A DNA stretch of 64,000 bases, taken from contig CAZKOM010000001.1 in the NCBI GenBank assembly GCA_964554385.1, positions 18,307 to 82,306 on the forward strand, read 5' to 3'. The notes below the pieces were generated by a model. It did no database searches. It had not been told where the DNA came from and saw nothing but the letters and a program-made list of their open reading frames with translations. Both the position numbers and the translations under genes were made by a program. Numbering within the stretch: the first letter of the stretch is position 1; each line of letters begins with the position of its first letter. Below are positions 1-8,040 of this stretch, piece after piece. Source of the DNA: JAGKXC01 sp964554385. GTDB taxonomy: Bacteria > Bacteroidota > Bacteroidia > NS11-12g > UBA955.

Positions 1-98
1 CCAATTAATAAACTGAAAAAACTAAACAAAAATTGAGCATGATTTATTTAAATTCTTGCAAACCTTCTTATAATTTCTAAGTAATTTTACCCTTTGAA

Positions 99-1439
99 AT
101 GAGTACAAAACAAGTAATAAAAAATGCCAATATCGTTACGGATTTACGAGTAATGATTCAAGATGTTTTAATTGAAAACGGAATCATCGTAAAAATAGCT
201 GACTCTATTTCAGATCCACAGGCAATAGTAGTTGAAGCTGGTGGGAATTTTTTATTACCTGGAATCATTGATGATCAGGTACATTTTCGTGAACCAGGAT
301 TAATTCATAAAGCAACAATAGCTACAGAAAGCAGGGCTGCTTTGGCTGGCGGTGTAACTTCTTTCATGGAAATGCCTAATGTGAATCCGCAATCAGTCAC
401 GTTAGAATTACTTGAACAGAAATATGCTATTGCTTCTCACAATTCAGCAGTAAATTATTCTTTTTATTTAGGTGCTACCAATGATAATCTAGAAGAAATA
501 AAAAGAATCGATCCAGAAACAATCTGTGGGGTTAAGATTTTTATGGGAAGTTCAACTGGTGATATGTTGGTTGACCGGCAGAGAACATTGGAAGGCATAT
601 TTATGGAATCGCCTGTTTTAATTGCTACTCACTGTGAATGTGAAACAAGAGTTAAAGATAGATTTAAGGACGCCTTGAATTCCTTCGGTGAAAATATGGA
701 TCCATCTATGCACCCGGTGGTTAGAGATGAGGTAGCATGTTATTTGTCATCGGCTTTAGCAGTGGAATTAGCAACGAAATTTCAATCACGACTCCATGTT
801 TTACACATAACTACTGCGTTAGAACTTTCGCTATTCAGGAACGATATTCCGCTGTCTGATAAACGTATAACTTCTGAAGTTTGTGTACATCATTTGCATT
901 TTACCGATGAAGATTATGCCACTTTGGGTAATTTAATTAAATGCAATCCAGCAATAAAAAAAGCAAGTAATAAGGCGGCTTTGTGGGATGGTTTATTAAC
1001 CGACAAATTAGATGTAATTGCAACAGATCATGCTCCTCATACGTGGGAGGAAAAGCAACAGGTTACGGCCAAAAGTCCAGCAGGATTGCCACTAGTTCAA
1101 CATTCCTTACAACTGATGTTGGATAATGTAGAATTGGGAAAGTTAACGGTTGAACGAATGGTTGAAAAAATGTGTCACAACCCGGCAATTATATACGGGG
1201 TTAAAAATAGGGGATACATCCGCGAAGGTTATGCCGCAGACTTAGTGTTGGTGTCAAAAACTCCCTACACCGTTTCAAAAGAGAATATTTTATTTAAATG
1301 CGGATGGTCACCCTTGGAAAATCATACGTTCAACTATTCCATTGATAAGGTATGGGTAAATGGGGTATTAGGCTGGGATAACCCAATTGGGTTAACAAAT
1401 CAATACAAACCCGAAAGATTGAGATTCTATGTTCGATAA
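99..1439 (+). CDS. pyrC: dihydroorotase (Bacteroidota type)
   Basis: The 446-residue protein should catalyse ring closure of carbamoyl-aspartate to dihydroorotate, the third step of pyrimidine synthesis. It is a cytosolic amidohydrolase. The metal-binding strand reads DDQVHFREPG at residues 58-67, so the first His of the usual HxH pair is Gln60 while His62 and Arg64 remain. The likely carboxylated lysine is Lys146 in GVKIFMGSS. Further ligand positions are His178, His236 and the ATDHAPHT block (Asp310, His311). I recall the Gln form as normal for Bacteroidota, so it does not argue against activity. The ATG at 99 has no clear Shine-Dalgarno site. The gene converges on the DUF58 gene with three bases between them. 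pyrR and pyrB lie about 57 kb away, so the pathway is scattered. Family assignment is secure. Confidence 0.93.
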   Translation: MSTKQVIKNANIVTDLRVMIQDVLIENGIIVKIADSISDPQAIVVEAGGNFLLPGIIDDQVHFREPGLIHKATIATESRAALAGGVTSFMEMPNVNPQSVTLELLEQKYAIASHNSAVNYSFYLGATNDNLEEIKRIDPETICGVKIFMGSSTGDMLVDRQRTLEGIFMESPVLIATHCECETRVKDRFKDALNSFGENMDPSMHPVVRDEVACYLSSALAVELATKFQSRLHVLHITTALELSLFRNDIPLSDKRITSEVCVHHLHFTDEDYATLGNLIKCNPAIKKASNKAALWDGLLTDKLDVIATDHAPHTWEEKQQVTAKSPAGLPLVQHSLQLMLDNVELGKLTVERMVEKMCHNPAIIYGVKNRGYIREGYAADLVLVSKTPYTVSKENILFKCGWSPLENHTFNYSIDKVWVNGVLGWDNPIGLTNQYKPERLRFYVR

Positions 1440-1442
1440 AAT

Positions 1443-2360
1443 TTAATTTCTCCGTCTGCGGGTGAAGAAACTCTTCAGTACATGCTCCATTGGTTGCGAT
1501 ATGTCGCAATCAATATATTCTATGTCTTGTTCTGTAAGTTTGTTCTTTACATCTTTAAGCCAGTTTTGTTGATTGGCTGAATACGCAGATTGAATTTCGT
1601 CAGGTTGTAGTTTTATAGAAGCGCCTGTTTCTAAATCAATAAAACGAGTGGGTCTATTTTCAACCGACAATTCAATTTCAGTAGGTTGGTGATAAATGTG
1701 AAAAATTACGATTTCGCATTTTAAAAACTTTAGCAGTGCAATGCTCTTCCAAAAATTTTTAAATTCTGTTGAGTTTTCATCACCAAATAATAAATCACTA
1801 AATATTAACACTAAGCTTCTTCGGTGAACCTGCATGGACATCTCATCTAAAGAAATTGGTTCATTATCAAATGGATGGATTTTTTCTGCTGTTGTATTAT
1901 CCCAATAGGATTGCAATATTCCAACTCCTTGCTGCCAATGACTTAGCGTGCTTTTATTGGGTTGTTTGTGAATAAATCCTTGTTCATTAAATAAATTAAT
2001 GGAAAAGGCATCTTTTTGTTGCTGGAATAAAAAACTTAATGTTGCAGCAGATAAACAACCAAATTTAAGTTTAAGGGGATTTACCGCAGGATATCTCATA
2101 CTTCCTGAAATATCAACCCATAAATTAGCCCTTAAATTGGTTTCTTCATTAAATTGTTTAATATATTTTTTATCGGTTCGAGCCAGTAATTTCCAGTCAA
2201 GATAACGAACACTTTCGCCTGCATTATAGGGTCTATGTTCTGCAAATTCTACGGAAAAACCATGAAAAGGACTGCTGTGAATTCCTGTTATAAATCCTTC
2301 TTTGGCTTTGCGCGCCAGTATTTCTAAATTAGCGTAGTGTTGAACCTCTTCAATTAACAT
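1443..2360 (-). CDS. DUF58 domain protein
   Basis: This 305-residue protein matches the DUF58 family, whose members often accompany MoxR AAA ATPases and von Willebrand-type proteins. The signature is visible: FAEHRPYNAGESVRYLDW followed by KLLARTDKKYIKQF, then a MIDAS-like WVDISGSM strand of a vWA-like fold. I chose the ATG at 2360 because the upstream TTG at 2378 adds six residues encoded by a terminator stem. No MoxR gene is adjacent; the upstream neighbour is thioredoxin. The start codon follows directly after the U-tract of the trxA terminator, so expression may depend on read-through. Function beyond the family is unknown. Confidence 0.88.
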   Translation of the reverse strand: MLIEEVQHYANLEILARKAKEGFITGIHSSPFHGFSVEFAEHRPYNAGESVRYLDWKLLARTDKKYIKQFNEETNLRANLWVDISGSMRYPAVNPLKLKFGCLSAATLSFLFQQQKDAFSINLFNEQGFIHKQPNKSTLSHWQQGVGILQSYWDNTTAEKIHPFDNEPISLDEMSMQVHRRSLVLIFSDLLFGDENSTEFKNFWKSIALLKFLKCEIVIFHIYHQPTEIELSVENRPTRFIDLETGASIKLQPDEIQSAYSANQQNWLKDVKNKLTEQDIEYIDCDISQPMEHVLKSFFTRRRRN

Positions 2361-2390
2361 AAAAAAAGCTATCCCCAATGGAGGATAGCT
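2361..2390 (-). terminator. intrinsic terminator of trxA
   Basis: Reading the minus strand, AGCTATCC (2390-2383) pairs perfectly with GGATAGCT (2374-2367) around an 8-base loop and is followed by a run of T (2367-2361). The hairpin begins 23 bases after the trxA stop. The T-tract is directly followed by the ATG of the DUF58 gene at 2360, so terminator and start region are fused. Confidence 0.85.
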
Positions 2391-2412
2391 ACTAAGTTAG
2401 TGAATAATTAAA

Positions 2413-2730
2413 TTATAATTGATTTTCAATTTTCGAAGCAATCATATTCTTCGGTACTGCACCTACAATACGATCAACTACTTCTCCACCTTTAAATACT
2501 AAAAGGGTAGGGATACTACGAACACCGTAGTTAGCAGAAATGTCTGGATTTTCATCCACGTTTAACTTTCCAATTACGGCCTTACCCTCGTATTCGTTTG
2601 CTAATTCTTCCACTACAGGTCCGATCATTCTGCAAGGACCACACCATTCAGCCCAAAAATCGACCAATACGGGTTTATCAGAGTTTAAAACAGTTTCTTG
2701 AAAATTGCTGGTTGTAAAAGTATGTGCCAT
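2413..2730 (-). CDS. trxA: thioredoxin
   Basis: A 105-residue single-domain thioredoxin, the usual length for the family. The redox-active motif WAEWCGPC places the cysteines at residues 30 and 33. The cis-proline region RSIPTLLVF and the C-terminal GGEVVDRIVGAVPK are also typical. It is a cytosolic disulfide reductase for enzymes such as ribonucleotide reductase. The gene lies downstream of TIGR02757 on the same strand with a 24-base gap and ends in a strong intrinsic terminator. Confidence 0.97.
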   Translation of the reverse strand: MAHTFTTSNFQETVLNSDKPVLVDFWAEWCGPCRMIGPVVEELANEYEGKAVIGKLNVDENPDISANYGVRSIPTLLVFKGGEVVDRIVGAVPKNMIASKIENQL

Positions 2731-2754
2731 GATAAATAAATTTAATGTACGAAT

Positions 2755-3618
2755 TTACGATTTTTGCTCAATTCCAATGCCAAACAATGCAAAATCCAAT
2801 TTTACAGGGTCATTGGGTAGAATTGTCCGCATCAATGCCGTAATGTCCTTGCAACTCTGCCAATTTGCCACAACTCCATCAATTAAGTTTAACTGATTTG
2901 CTACCCGTAATACGTGCACATCCAAGGGTAAATACAAGTCTTTTGATTCAAAGGATTGCCAAATTCCAAAATCAACAGGACTATTTTTGCGAATCATCCA
3001 TCGCAAAAACATGTTTAAGCGCTTACATGCGCTATTTTTTTGTACTGAAGAAATGTGTTTTTCAGTTCGATGCGGATGTTCTAGTGAAAAAAAATACTCT
3101 CGAAATTCTATTAAAGCCGCCTCTATTGGCTCTAACTTGGATGAGGATGAATTTGGTGATTTTCTTTTATTTGAATTATCGGAATTACCTTCTATCTCCG
3201 AAGTATTTTTCGCTTTACGATTAAATGCACATTCTAAAGAATCGTTTTGGCTATAATGATACTGTAAAAATCTGCAGAAATAGGAAAGGTCAATTCCGTT
3301 GAAGGTTCTATGTACGAATTGATGGAGTTTCTTGAAATCTTTTTGAGTTGCATTTCGTATGTAATCAAAAGGACTGTCTTCCATTAAGCCACATAATAAC
3401 TCTCCACTTCGAATAATAGATTTTCGATTACCCCAAGCAATACATGAAACGATAAACCCTATGATTTCAATGTCTTGTTTTCGATGAAACCTGTGAGGTA
3501 TGCAGATGGGATCATATTCGATGAACGCGTTTTTCTCATGAAAATCGGCACTCTCTAAAAGAAATTCTATGATATCTGTAGGTACTTTTTTCGCAACAGA
3601 TACTTTTTTAAGCGGCAT
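2755..3618 (-). CDS. TIGR02757 / DUF2400 family protein
   Basis: This 287-residue protein matches the TIGR02757 (DUF2400) family of uncertain function, found widely in Bacteroidota. Characteristic segments are DPICIPHRF near residue 36, a FIVSCIAWGNR block, and the C-terminal MIRKNSPVDFGIW followed by LPLDVHVLRVA. The last part resembles the helix-hairpin-helix region of DNA glycosylases, so a nucleic-acid role is possible but unproven. Residues ~140-165 are a Ser/Asn/Lys-rich low-complexity insert. Its ATG overlaps the stop of the upstream PLP enzyme by one base (TAATG), implying translational coupling. Confidence 0.85.
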   Translation of the reverse strand: MPLKKVSVAKKVPTDIIEFLLESADFHEKNAFIEYDPICIPHRFHRKQDIEIIGFIVSCIAWGNRKSIIRSGELLCGLMEDSPFDYIRNATQKDFKKLHQFVHRTFNGIDLSYFCRFLQYHYSQNDSLECAFNRKAKNTSEIEGNSDNSNKRKSPNSSSSKLEPIEAALIEFREYFFSLEHPHRTEKHISSVQKNSACKRLNMFLRWMIRKNSPVDFGIWQSFESKDLYLPLDVHVLRVANQLNLIDGVVANWQSCKDITALMRTILPNDPVKLDFALFGIGIEQKS

Positions 3619-4784
3619 TATTCAGTTACTGCTTCTAACGCTTGTTCTAAATCGGCAATTAAATCGTCTATGTGTTCTATTCCAACGCTTAATCGAATCA
3701 AACTGTCTTTTAAACCATTGGCTTCCCGTTCTTCTTTCGGAATGCTGGCGTGGGTCATGGTTGCTGGATGTCCAACCAGACTTTCAACACCTCCTAAACT
3801 CTCTGCTAACGAAAATAATTGGGTTGATTTTAAAAACTGCATAGCCGATGATACCGAATCGGATTTTAAGGTGAAGCTTATCATTCCACCAAAGTCTTTC
3901 ATTTGCTTTTTCGCCACTGCATGGTTGAAATGTTCTTCAAAACCTGGCCAGAAAACTTGACCTACTTTGGGGTGGTTTTTTAGCCAATGGGCGATGATTT
4001 TTCCGTTTTCGCAATGTCTTTGCATTCGGATATGCAAAGTTTTTAATCCACGTAATACCAAAAAGCAATCCATGGGACCAGGGGTTGCTCCGCAAGAGTT
4101 TTGAATAAAGGCTAAACGATCTCTTAAATCTTGAGATGAAGTACACAGAACTCCCATAACAACATCGCTATGTCCGTTTAGGTATTTCGTAGCAGAATGC
4201 ATTACAATGTCTGCACCTAATTTTGCTGGTTGCTGTAAAAAAGGCGAAGAAAATGTATTGTCTACCACTACGGTTGCACCAACTGTTTTTCCTAATGCTG
4301 CAACAGATTCTATATCAATAATTCTCAATAATGGATTGGTAGGAGTTTCAATCCAAACCATTTTTGTCTGATTGTTAATAGCTGATTTAACCGCCGATAA
4401 ATCGGACATATCTACAAACTTGAACTTTATACCATAAGGCTGGAATATTTTTGTAAAAATTCTATAGGTTCCTCCATACAAATCATTGGTTGAAACAACC
4501 TCGTCACCCGGTTGTAGTAGTTTAATGCAAGCATCCACTGCACCCATTCCTGTACTAAAACAAAGACCATGTTCCATGCCTTCCAGTGCAGCCAAGTTTT
4601 TTTGTAAGACATCTCGTGTTGGATTTTGGGTTCTCGCGTATTCGTAACCTTTGTGATCTCCAGGAGCAGCTTGAACATAGGTGCTCGTTTGGAAAATAGG
4701 GGTCATTATTGCACCTGTGCTAGGATCTGGTTCGATACCTGCATGCAATACTAAGGTTTCAATATGCTGAGTTGTTAATTCCAT
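3618..4784 (-). CDS. metB: cystathionine gamma-synthase / lyase (Cys/Met metabolism PLP enzyme)
   Basis: A 388-residue fold-type I PLP enzyme of the trans-sulfuration family. The PLP-binding lysine is Lys200 in HSATKYLNGHSD. WIETPTNP (~144-151) and VVVDNTFSSP (~172-181), with its cofactor-ring Asp, are typical. The GYEYARTQNPTRD block near 47-58 supplies Tyr and Arg phosphate contacts. Gamma-synthase (methionine synthesis) and gamma-lyase (cysteine synthesis) cannot be separated reliably by eye, so the symbol is tentative. Start ATG at 4784. Translation is probably coupled to TIGR02757 through a one-base TAATG overlap. Confidence 0.9.
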   Translation of the reverse strand: MELTTQHIETLVLHAGIEPDPSTGAIMTPIFQTSTYVQAAPGDHKGYEYARTQNPTRDVLQKNLAALEGMEHGLCFSTGMGAVDACIKLLQPGDEVVSTNDLYGGTYRIFTKIFQPYGIKFKFVDMSDLSAVKSAINNQTKMVWIETPTNPLLRIIDIESVAALGKTVGATVVVDNTFSSPFLQQPAKLGADIVMHSATKYLNGHSDVVMGVLCTSSQDLRDRLAFIQNSCGATPGPMDCFLVLRGLKTLHIRMQRHCENGKIIAHWLKNHPKVGQVFWPGFEEHFNHAVAKKQMKDFGGMISFTLKSDSVSSAMQFLKSTQLFSLAESLGGVESLVGHPATMTHASIPKEEREANGLKDSLIRLSVGIEHIDDLIADLEQALEAVTE

Positions 4785-4861
4785 AATCCAAAATTACCAC
4801 CTTCGGTTTAGTTTATCTAAATCCTAACCGATAAATTTAATTAAATCGCCAATCTTTGGAT

Positions 4862-5440
4862 TTAGGAGATTTCCGCAATTACTCTTTTTACAACCTCTGG
4901 AAAATAACGACCTTCTAAGTGATGAATTTTCTGCGCTAATGATTCTGCAGTATCACCCTCTTCCACGTTGCAGGAAAACTGGGCAATTATTTGCCCTTTA
5001 TCATATTGTTCGTTTACCCAATGAATGGTTATTCCGCTTTGAGTTTCTTTTTGGGAAATTACGGCTTTATGGACGTTTATGCCGTACATTCCTTTTCCTC
5101 CGAATTTCGGAAGTAATGCCGGATGTAAATTAATAACATTACCATCGAAATAATCGATAAGAGACTTGGGGAATGGTCTTAAAAATCCTGCAAGCACCGC
5201 TAATTCTGCTCTGAATTTCAGGATGGACGCAAGCATGAAATCACTGTCTTTCCACTGGTCATTAGAAACCACCAAACATTCGATATCCAGTCGTTTCGCC
5301 CTTTCAATTACACCTGCTTGAAAATTGTTGCAGACAATTCCTACTACAATTCCTGATTTCGAATTGTCTGGTTCACTGAAGTACCGTACTAAATTTTCGG
5401 CGTTACTTCCGCTTCCAGAGGCAAAAATGAGAATTCGCAT
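4862..5440 (-). CDS. purN: phosphoribosylglycinamide formyltransferase
   Basis: The 192-residue protein transfers the formyl group of 10-formyl-THF to GAR in purine synthesis. The N-terminal phosphate loop reads FASGSGSN (residues 6-13). The catalytic triad of the family is visible as Asn104 and His106 in INLHPALLPKF and Asp147 in EQYDKGQII. Length is normal. The ATG at 5440 lies five bases after the DUF4837 stop, so the two are probably cotranscribed. purC is about 17 kb away. Confidence 0.95.
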   Translation of the reverse strand: MRILIFASGSGSNAENLVRYFSEPDNSKSGIVVGIVCNNFQAGVIERAKRLDIECLVVSNDQWKDSDFMLASILKFRAELAVLAGFLRPFPKSLIDYFDGNVINLHPALLPKFGGKGMYGINVHKAVISQKETQSGITIHWVNEQYDKGQIIAQFSCNVEEGDTAESLAQKIHHLEGRYFPEVVKRVIAEIS

Positions 5441-5445
5441 GGTGT

Positions 5446-6591
5446 TTATAATCTAATTGATTCGCAAGCTTGAATGTATCTGTGTAATTCGCGCATTAAT
5501 GGCAAACGCGATTGATTAGGAGCAAATACAAAAGCATCCATAATAATGGTTCTCTTTAATTCCTTATCAACAAGATACCTGCGTACAAATGGACCTCTAC
5601 GGGTAGTATTTAATTCACTATACCAACCCTGTACTTCCAAGATATGTGTATCAATTTTGTTGATTTTGAAAGGAAAAGAGCCACTTTCTGTTACTTCTAC
5701 CCACCCACCTTCAGCGTTTCTTAGAATTTGTTTTGTGAATTGATTTCTTTCTTCAATAAGGCTGCTTTTATTGTGCCCATTCAAATTCATCACAGTATCA
5801 ATTAATTGAATAATAATATTACTATGATTTTGTGGGGTTTCGTTTCTTAACCAAAGAGTTCTTCCATGTTGTTGAGCCTGATTTAATACCAACTTAAAAG
5901 TGTAGTTAAAATCAATTCCCAAACCATAATTCTCTAATAGAATAAGCGCAATGCTATCTTGATATTTACTATGTCCCTTGATTGAATTTGTTCCTAATGA
6001 ATATTCCACGCCAACAAACCATTCTTCAATTTTTAGGTGATTTGCAGAAAAATTATCGAGGGATTGTTTTTTCCCTAACGGAAAAACTACAACGGTTTGG
6101 TTTTGGGCCCAAACATCTTTGTATTTATTCCCTTTTATGGTAATTGAATTGGTTGTGAATTCAATTGGGGTTGGTTTTATCGATTTTATGTTTTTAACTA
6201 TTTCGGAGTTGCATTCTTCAACAGACTCGCCATCACAGAAAATACAAACCAAAGGCGATAAGTGATTTTTAATATTACCCGAAGAAGATTTTGAGAAAAA
6301 TTCATCAGCTTCCAAAATATCATATATCATTAACGGCTCAAAGCCGCTGTTGGGGTTTTCGTAATTAATCATCAAACTATCCACTCCCCAAATAGTGTTA
6401 ACAAACAAATTGAGAACGGGAGATTCTAAGCTAGAATGTTCGGTTGCATCCACAACAACTACTTTCGCGGAACTTGCTGAGCTTAATTCCGTAGGATTTC
6501 CTGCAGTAGGTGTATCACCACAAGAATTAAATAAAACAAATAAAATAGACGTTAAAATTCCGAAACTCAGAATTTGTCTTAGAGGTTTCAT
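5446..6591 (-). CDS. DUF4837 family lipoprotein
   Basis: A 381-residue predicted lipoprotein: the N-terminus has basic residues, a hydrophobic stretch and the lipobox-like LFNSC around residue 24, followed by a Ser/Thr-rich linker. The body matches my recollection of DUF4837, a Bacteroidota envelope family of unknown function. Features are an early VVVVDA strand, the WGVDSLMINYENPNSGFEP segment and a C-terminal RRYLVDKELKRTIIMDAFVF strand. It ends five bases before purN and starts 31 bases after the transglycosylase stop on the same strand. Confidence 0.75.
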   Translation of the reverse strand: MKPLRQILSFGILTSILFVLFNSCGDTPTAGNPTELSSASSAKVVVVDATEHSSLESPVLNLFVNTIWGVDSLMINYENPNSGFEPLMIYDILEADEFFSKSSSGNIKNHLSPLVCIFCDGESVEECNSEIVKNIKSIKPTPIEFTTNSITIKGNKYKDVWAQNQTVVVFPLGKKQSLDNFSANHLKIEEWFVGVEYSLGTNSIKGHSKYQDSIALILLENYGLGIDFNYTFKLVLNQAQQHGRTLWLRNETPQNHSNIIIQLIDTVMNLNGHNKSSLIEERNQFTKQILRNAEGGWVEVTESGSFPFKINKIDTHILEVQGWYSELNTTRRGPFVRRYLVDKELKRTIIMDAFVFAPNQSRLPLMRELHRYIQACESIRL

Positions 6592-6622
6592 GGATTTTTT
6601 AAGTAAAAACTAAAAATTCAGC

Positions 6623-7873
6623 TTATCGTCGTTTGTAGACAATCAATTTTTGGCCAACTCTTAAACGATCAGTTCTTAAGTTGTTCCAAGATTTGATTTG
6701 ACTTACAGTTACCCCATGTGTTTTAGCAATGGAGGATAAAGTTTGACCACTTTTTACAGTGTAAACAGCTCTATAAGTACCTTTGGGTGTGCGACTGGCA
6801 GTATTTTGAACTGGTGGCTTTTGATAAGTAGAACTTTTTTGATAGGAACTACCTGCACCAGGATATCCCATGTACTGGTATCTTGCATAGGTACACGCAC
6901 TATCATTGTTTCTAATAAAGGACATACTCGCTTGATACGGTAGAAGTATTACGCTGTTTTGTGCCAAAGCGGTGTTGTGGCTCAATAATTCCTGATTTAA
7001 TTCCATTACCCCAAAATCCGGGCCTAAATATTGTGAAATTTTCTGGAGATGTAGGGTGGAATCAATTCGTGTTGGAGCTAGAACAATACTTTCTAGGTTA
7101 TGTGATAGATTCTGACCTTTTGATGTGAAGTTTAAAACATAAGCCGCCGCAATAAATTTGGGTACATAATTTTGGGTTTCCTGAGGAAGGAACGGTAGAA
7201 TTTTCCAAAAATCAGTTTTTCCTCCACTTCTTCTAATTGCTTTATTAATGTTTCCAGGACCGCAATTGTAAGATGCGATTGTCATTAACCAATTGTTAAA
7301 TAAAGACTGTGAATTTAAAAAGTACTCACAAGCCTTTTCCGTAGACGTAACAATGCTTTTTCGATCGTCTACAGGAAATCCAACGCGCATCCCCATCATT
7401 TTTCCGGTGTATGGCATGAACTGCCATAGGCCAGTTGCACCGCACCATGAAACTGCACTGGGATTTAAGTTGGATTCAATTACAGAAACATATTTTAATT
7501 CAGTTGGCAGCCCATATCTATCCAAGATTTCCTCAAAAATTGGGAAATATAATTTCATTCGTTGATGTATCATTTCATAATACTGTTCTCCATAACTCAT
7601 GAAATATCGAATGTGTTTTTCAACCAATGGATGATATTCGAAAGGAATATTGCTTCCTAACAGTTGCATCTTACGTTCAAAATCAGCCCCATTGTAATAT
7701 CTGTTGTCTTCGGCAGAAACAGGGGAATGGCTAGGTATAGACCCATATAAAATACGAGTTAGACTATCGATTCTCTCAATGTCGTTGTCATACATCGGAT
7801 TAACGGGAGCCTGACCTTGAACCGAAGTCACAGCAAAAGTAAAAATTAGTATAAACCACTTAGCCATTCGCAT
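6623..7873 (-). CDS. lytic transglycosylase with LysM domain (MltD-like)
   Basis: A periplasmic or outer-membrane murein lytic transglycosylase that cleaves peptidoglycan glycan strands. Using the ATG at 7873 (MRMAKW) gives 416 residues beginning with a signal peptide ending near VQGQA; the TTG at 7924 would put an unlikely extension ahead of it. The catalytic domain shows YVSVIESNLNPSAVS with the catalytic Glu, then GATGLWQFMPYTG and IASYNCGPGN. A Ser/Thr/Pro-rich linker leads to one C-terminal LysM repeat (YTVKSGQTLSSIAKTHGV to RVGQKLIVYKRR) that should bind peptidoglycan. MltD of enterics carries two LysM repeats. Confidence 0.92.
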   Translation of the reverse strand: MRMAKWFILIFTFAVTSVQGQAPVNPMYDNDIERIDSLTRILYGSIPSHSPVSAEDNRYYNGADFERKMQLLGSNIPFEYHPLVEKHIRYFMSYGEQYYEMIHQRMKLYFPIFEEILDRYGLPTELKYVSVIESNLNPSAVSWCGATGLWQFMPYTGKMMGMRVGFPVDDRKSIVTSTEKACEYFLNSQSLFNNWLMTIASYNCGPGNINKAIRRSGGKTDFWKILPFLPQETQNYVPKFIAAAYVLNFTSKGQNLSHNLESIVLAPTRIDSTLHLQKISQYLGPDFGVMELNQELLSHNTALAQNSVILLPYQASMSFIRNNDSACTYARYQYMGYPGAGSSYQKSSTYQKPPVQNTASRTPKGTYRAVYTVKSGQTLSSIAKTHGVTVSQIKSWNNLRTDRLRVGQKLIVYKRR

Positions 7874-7931
7874 ATTGTACAAATATAACTGATAAATGAG
7901 ACTTTTATTGTGAGCAAAAACCAAGCCACAC

Positions 7932-7960
7932 TTGATTAATTCGTAAAAATGTTAATTTCG
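7932..7960 (+). promoter_or_regulatory. candidate Bacteroidota promoter upstream of the alanine dehydrogenase
   Basis: TTG at 7932-7934 and TAATTTCG at 7953-7960, one mismatch from the TAnnTTTG -7 consensus, are separated by 18 bases. This would give an untranslated leader of roughly 75 bases. Such near matches are common in AT-rich DNA, so support is weak. Confidence 0.25.
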
Positions 7961-8040
7961 CCTTCAGAAAAAAAATAAATAGTAGAAATTGTGAGTTTTT
8001 ATTTAGAAAATGATGATTTGTTGCTATTTTTATACAATCG

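Noticed and set aside
1463..1477. Hairpin TGAAGA-AAC-TCTTCA as a terminator for pyrC
   Set aside because: The stem has six pairs, and no T-run follows on either strand.
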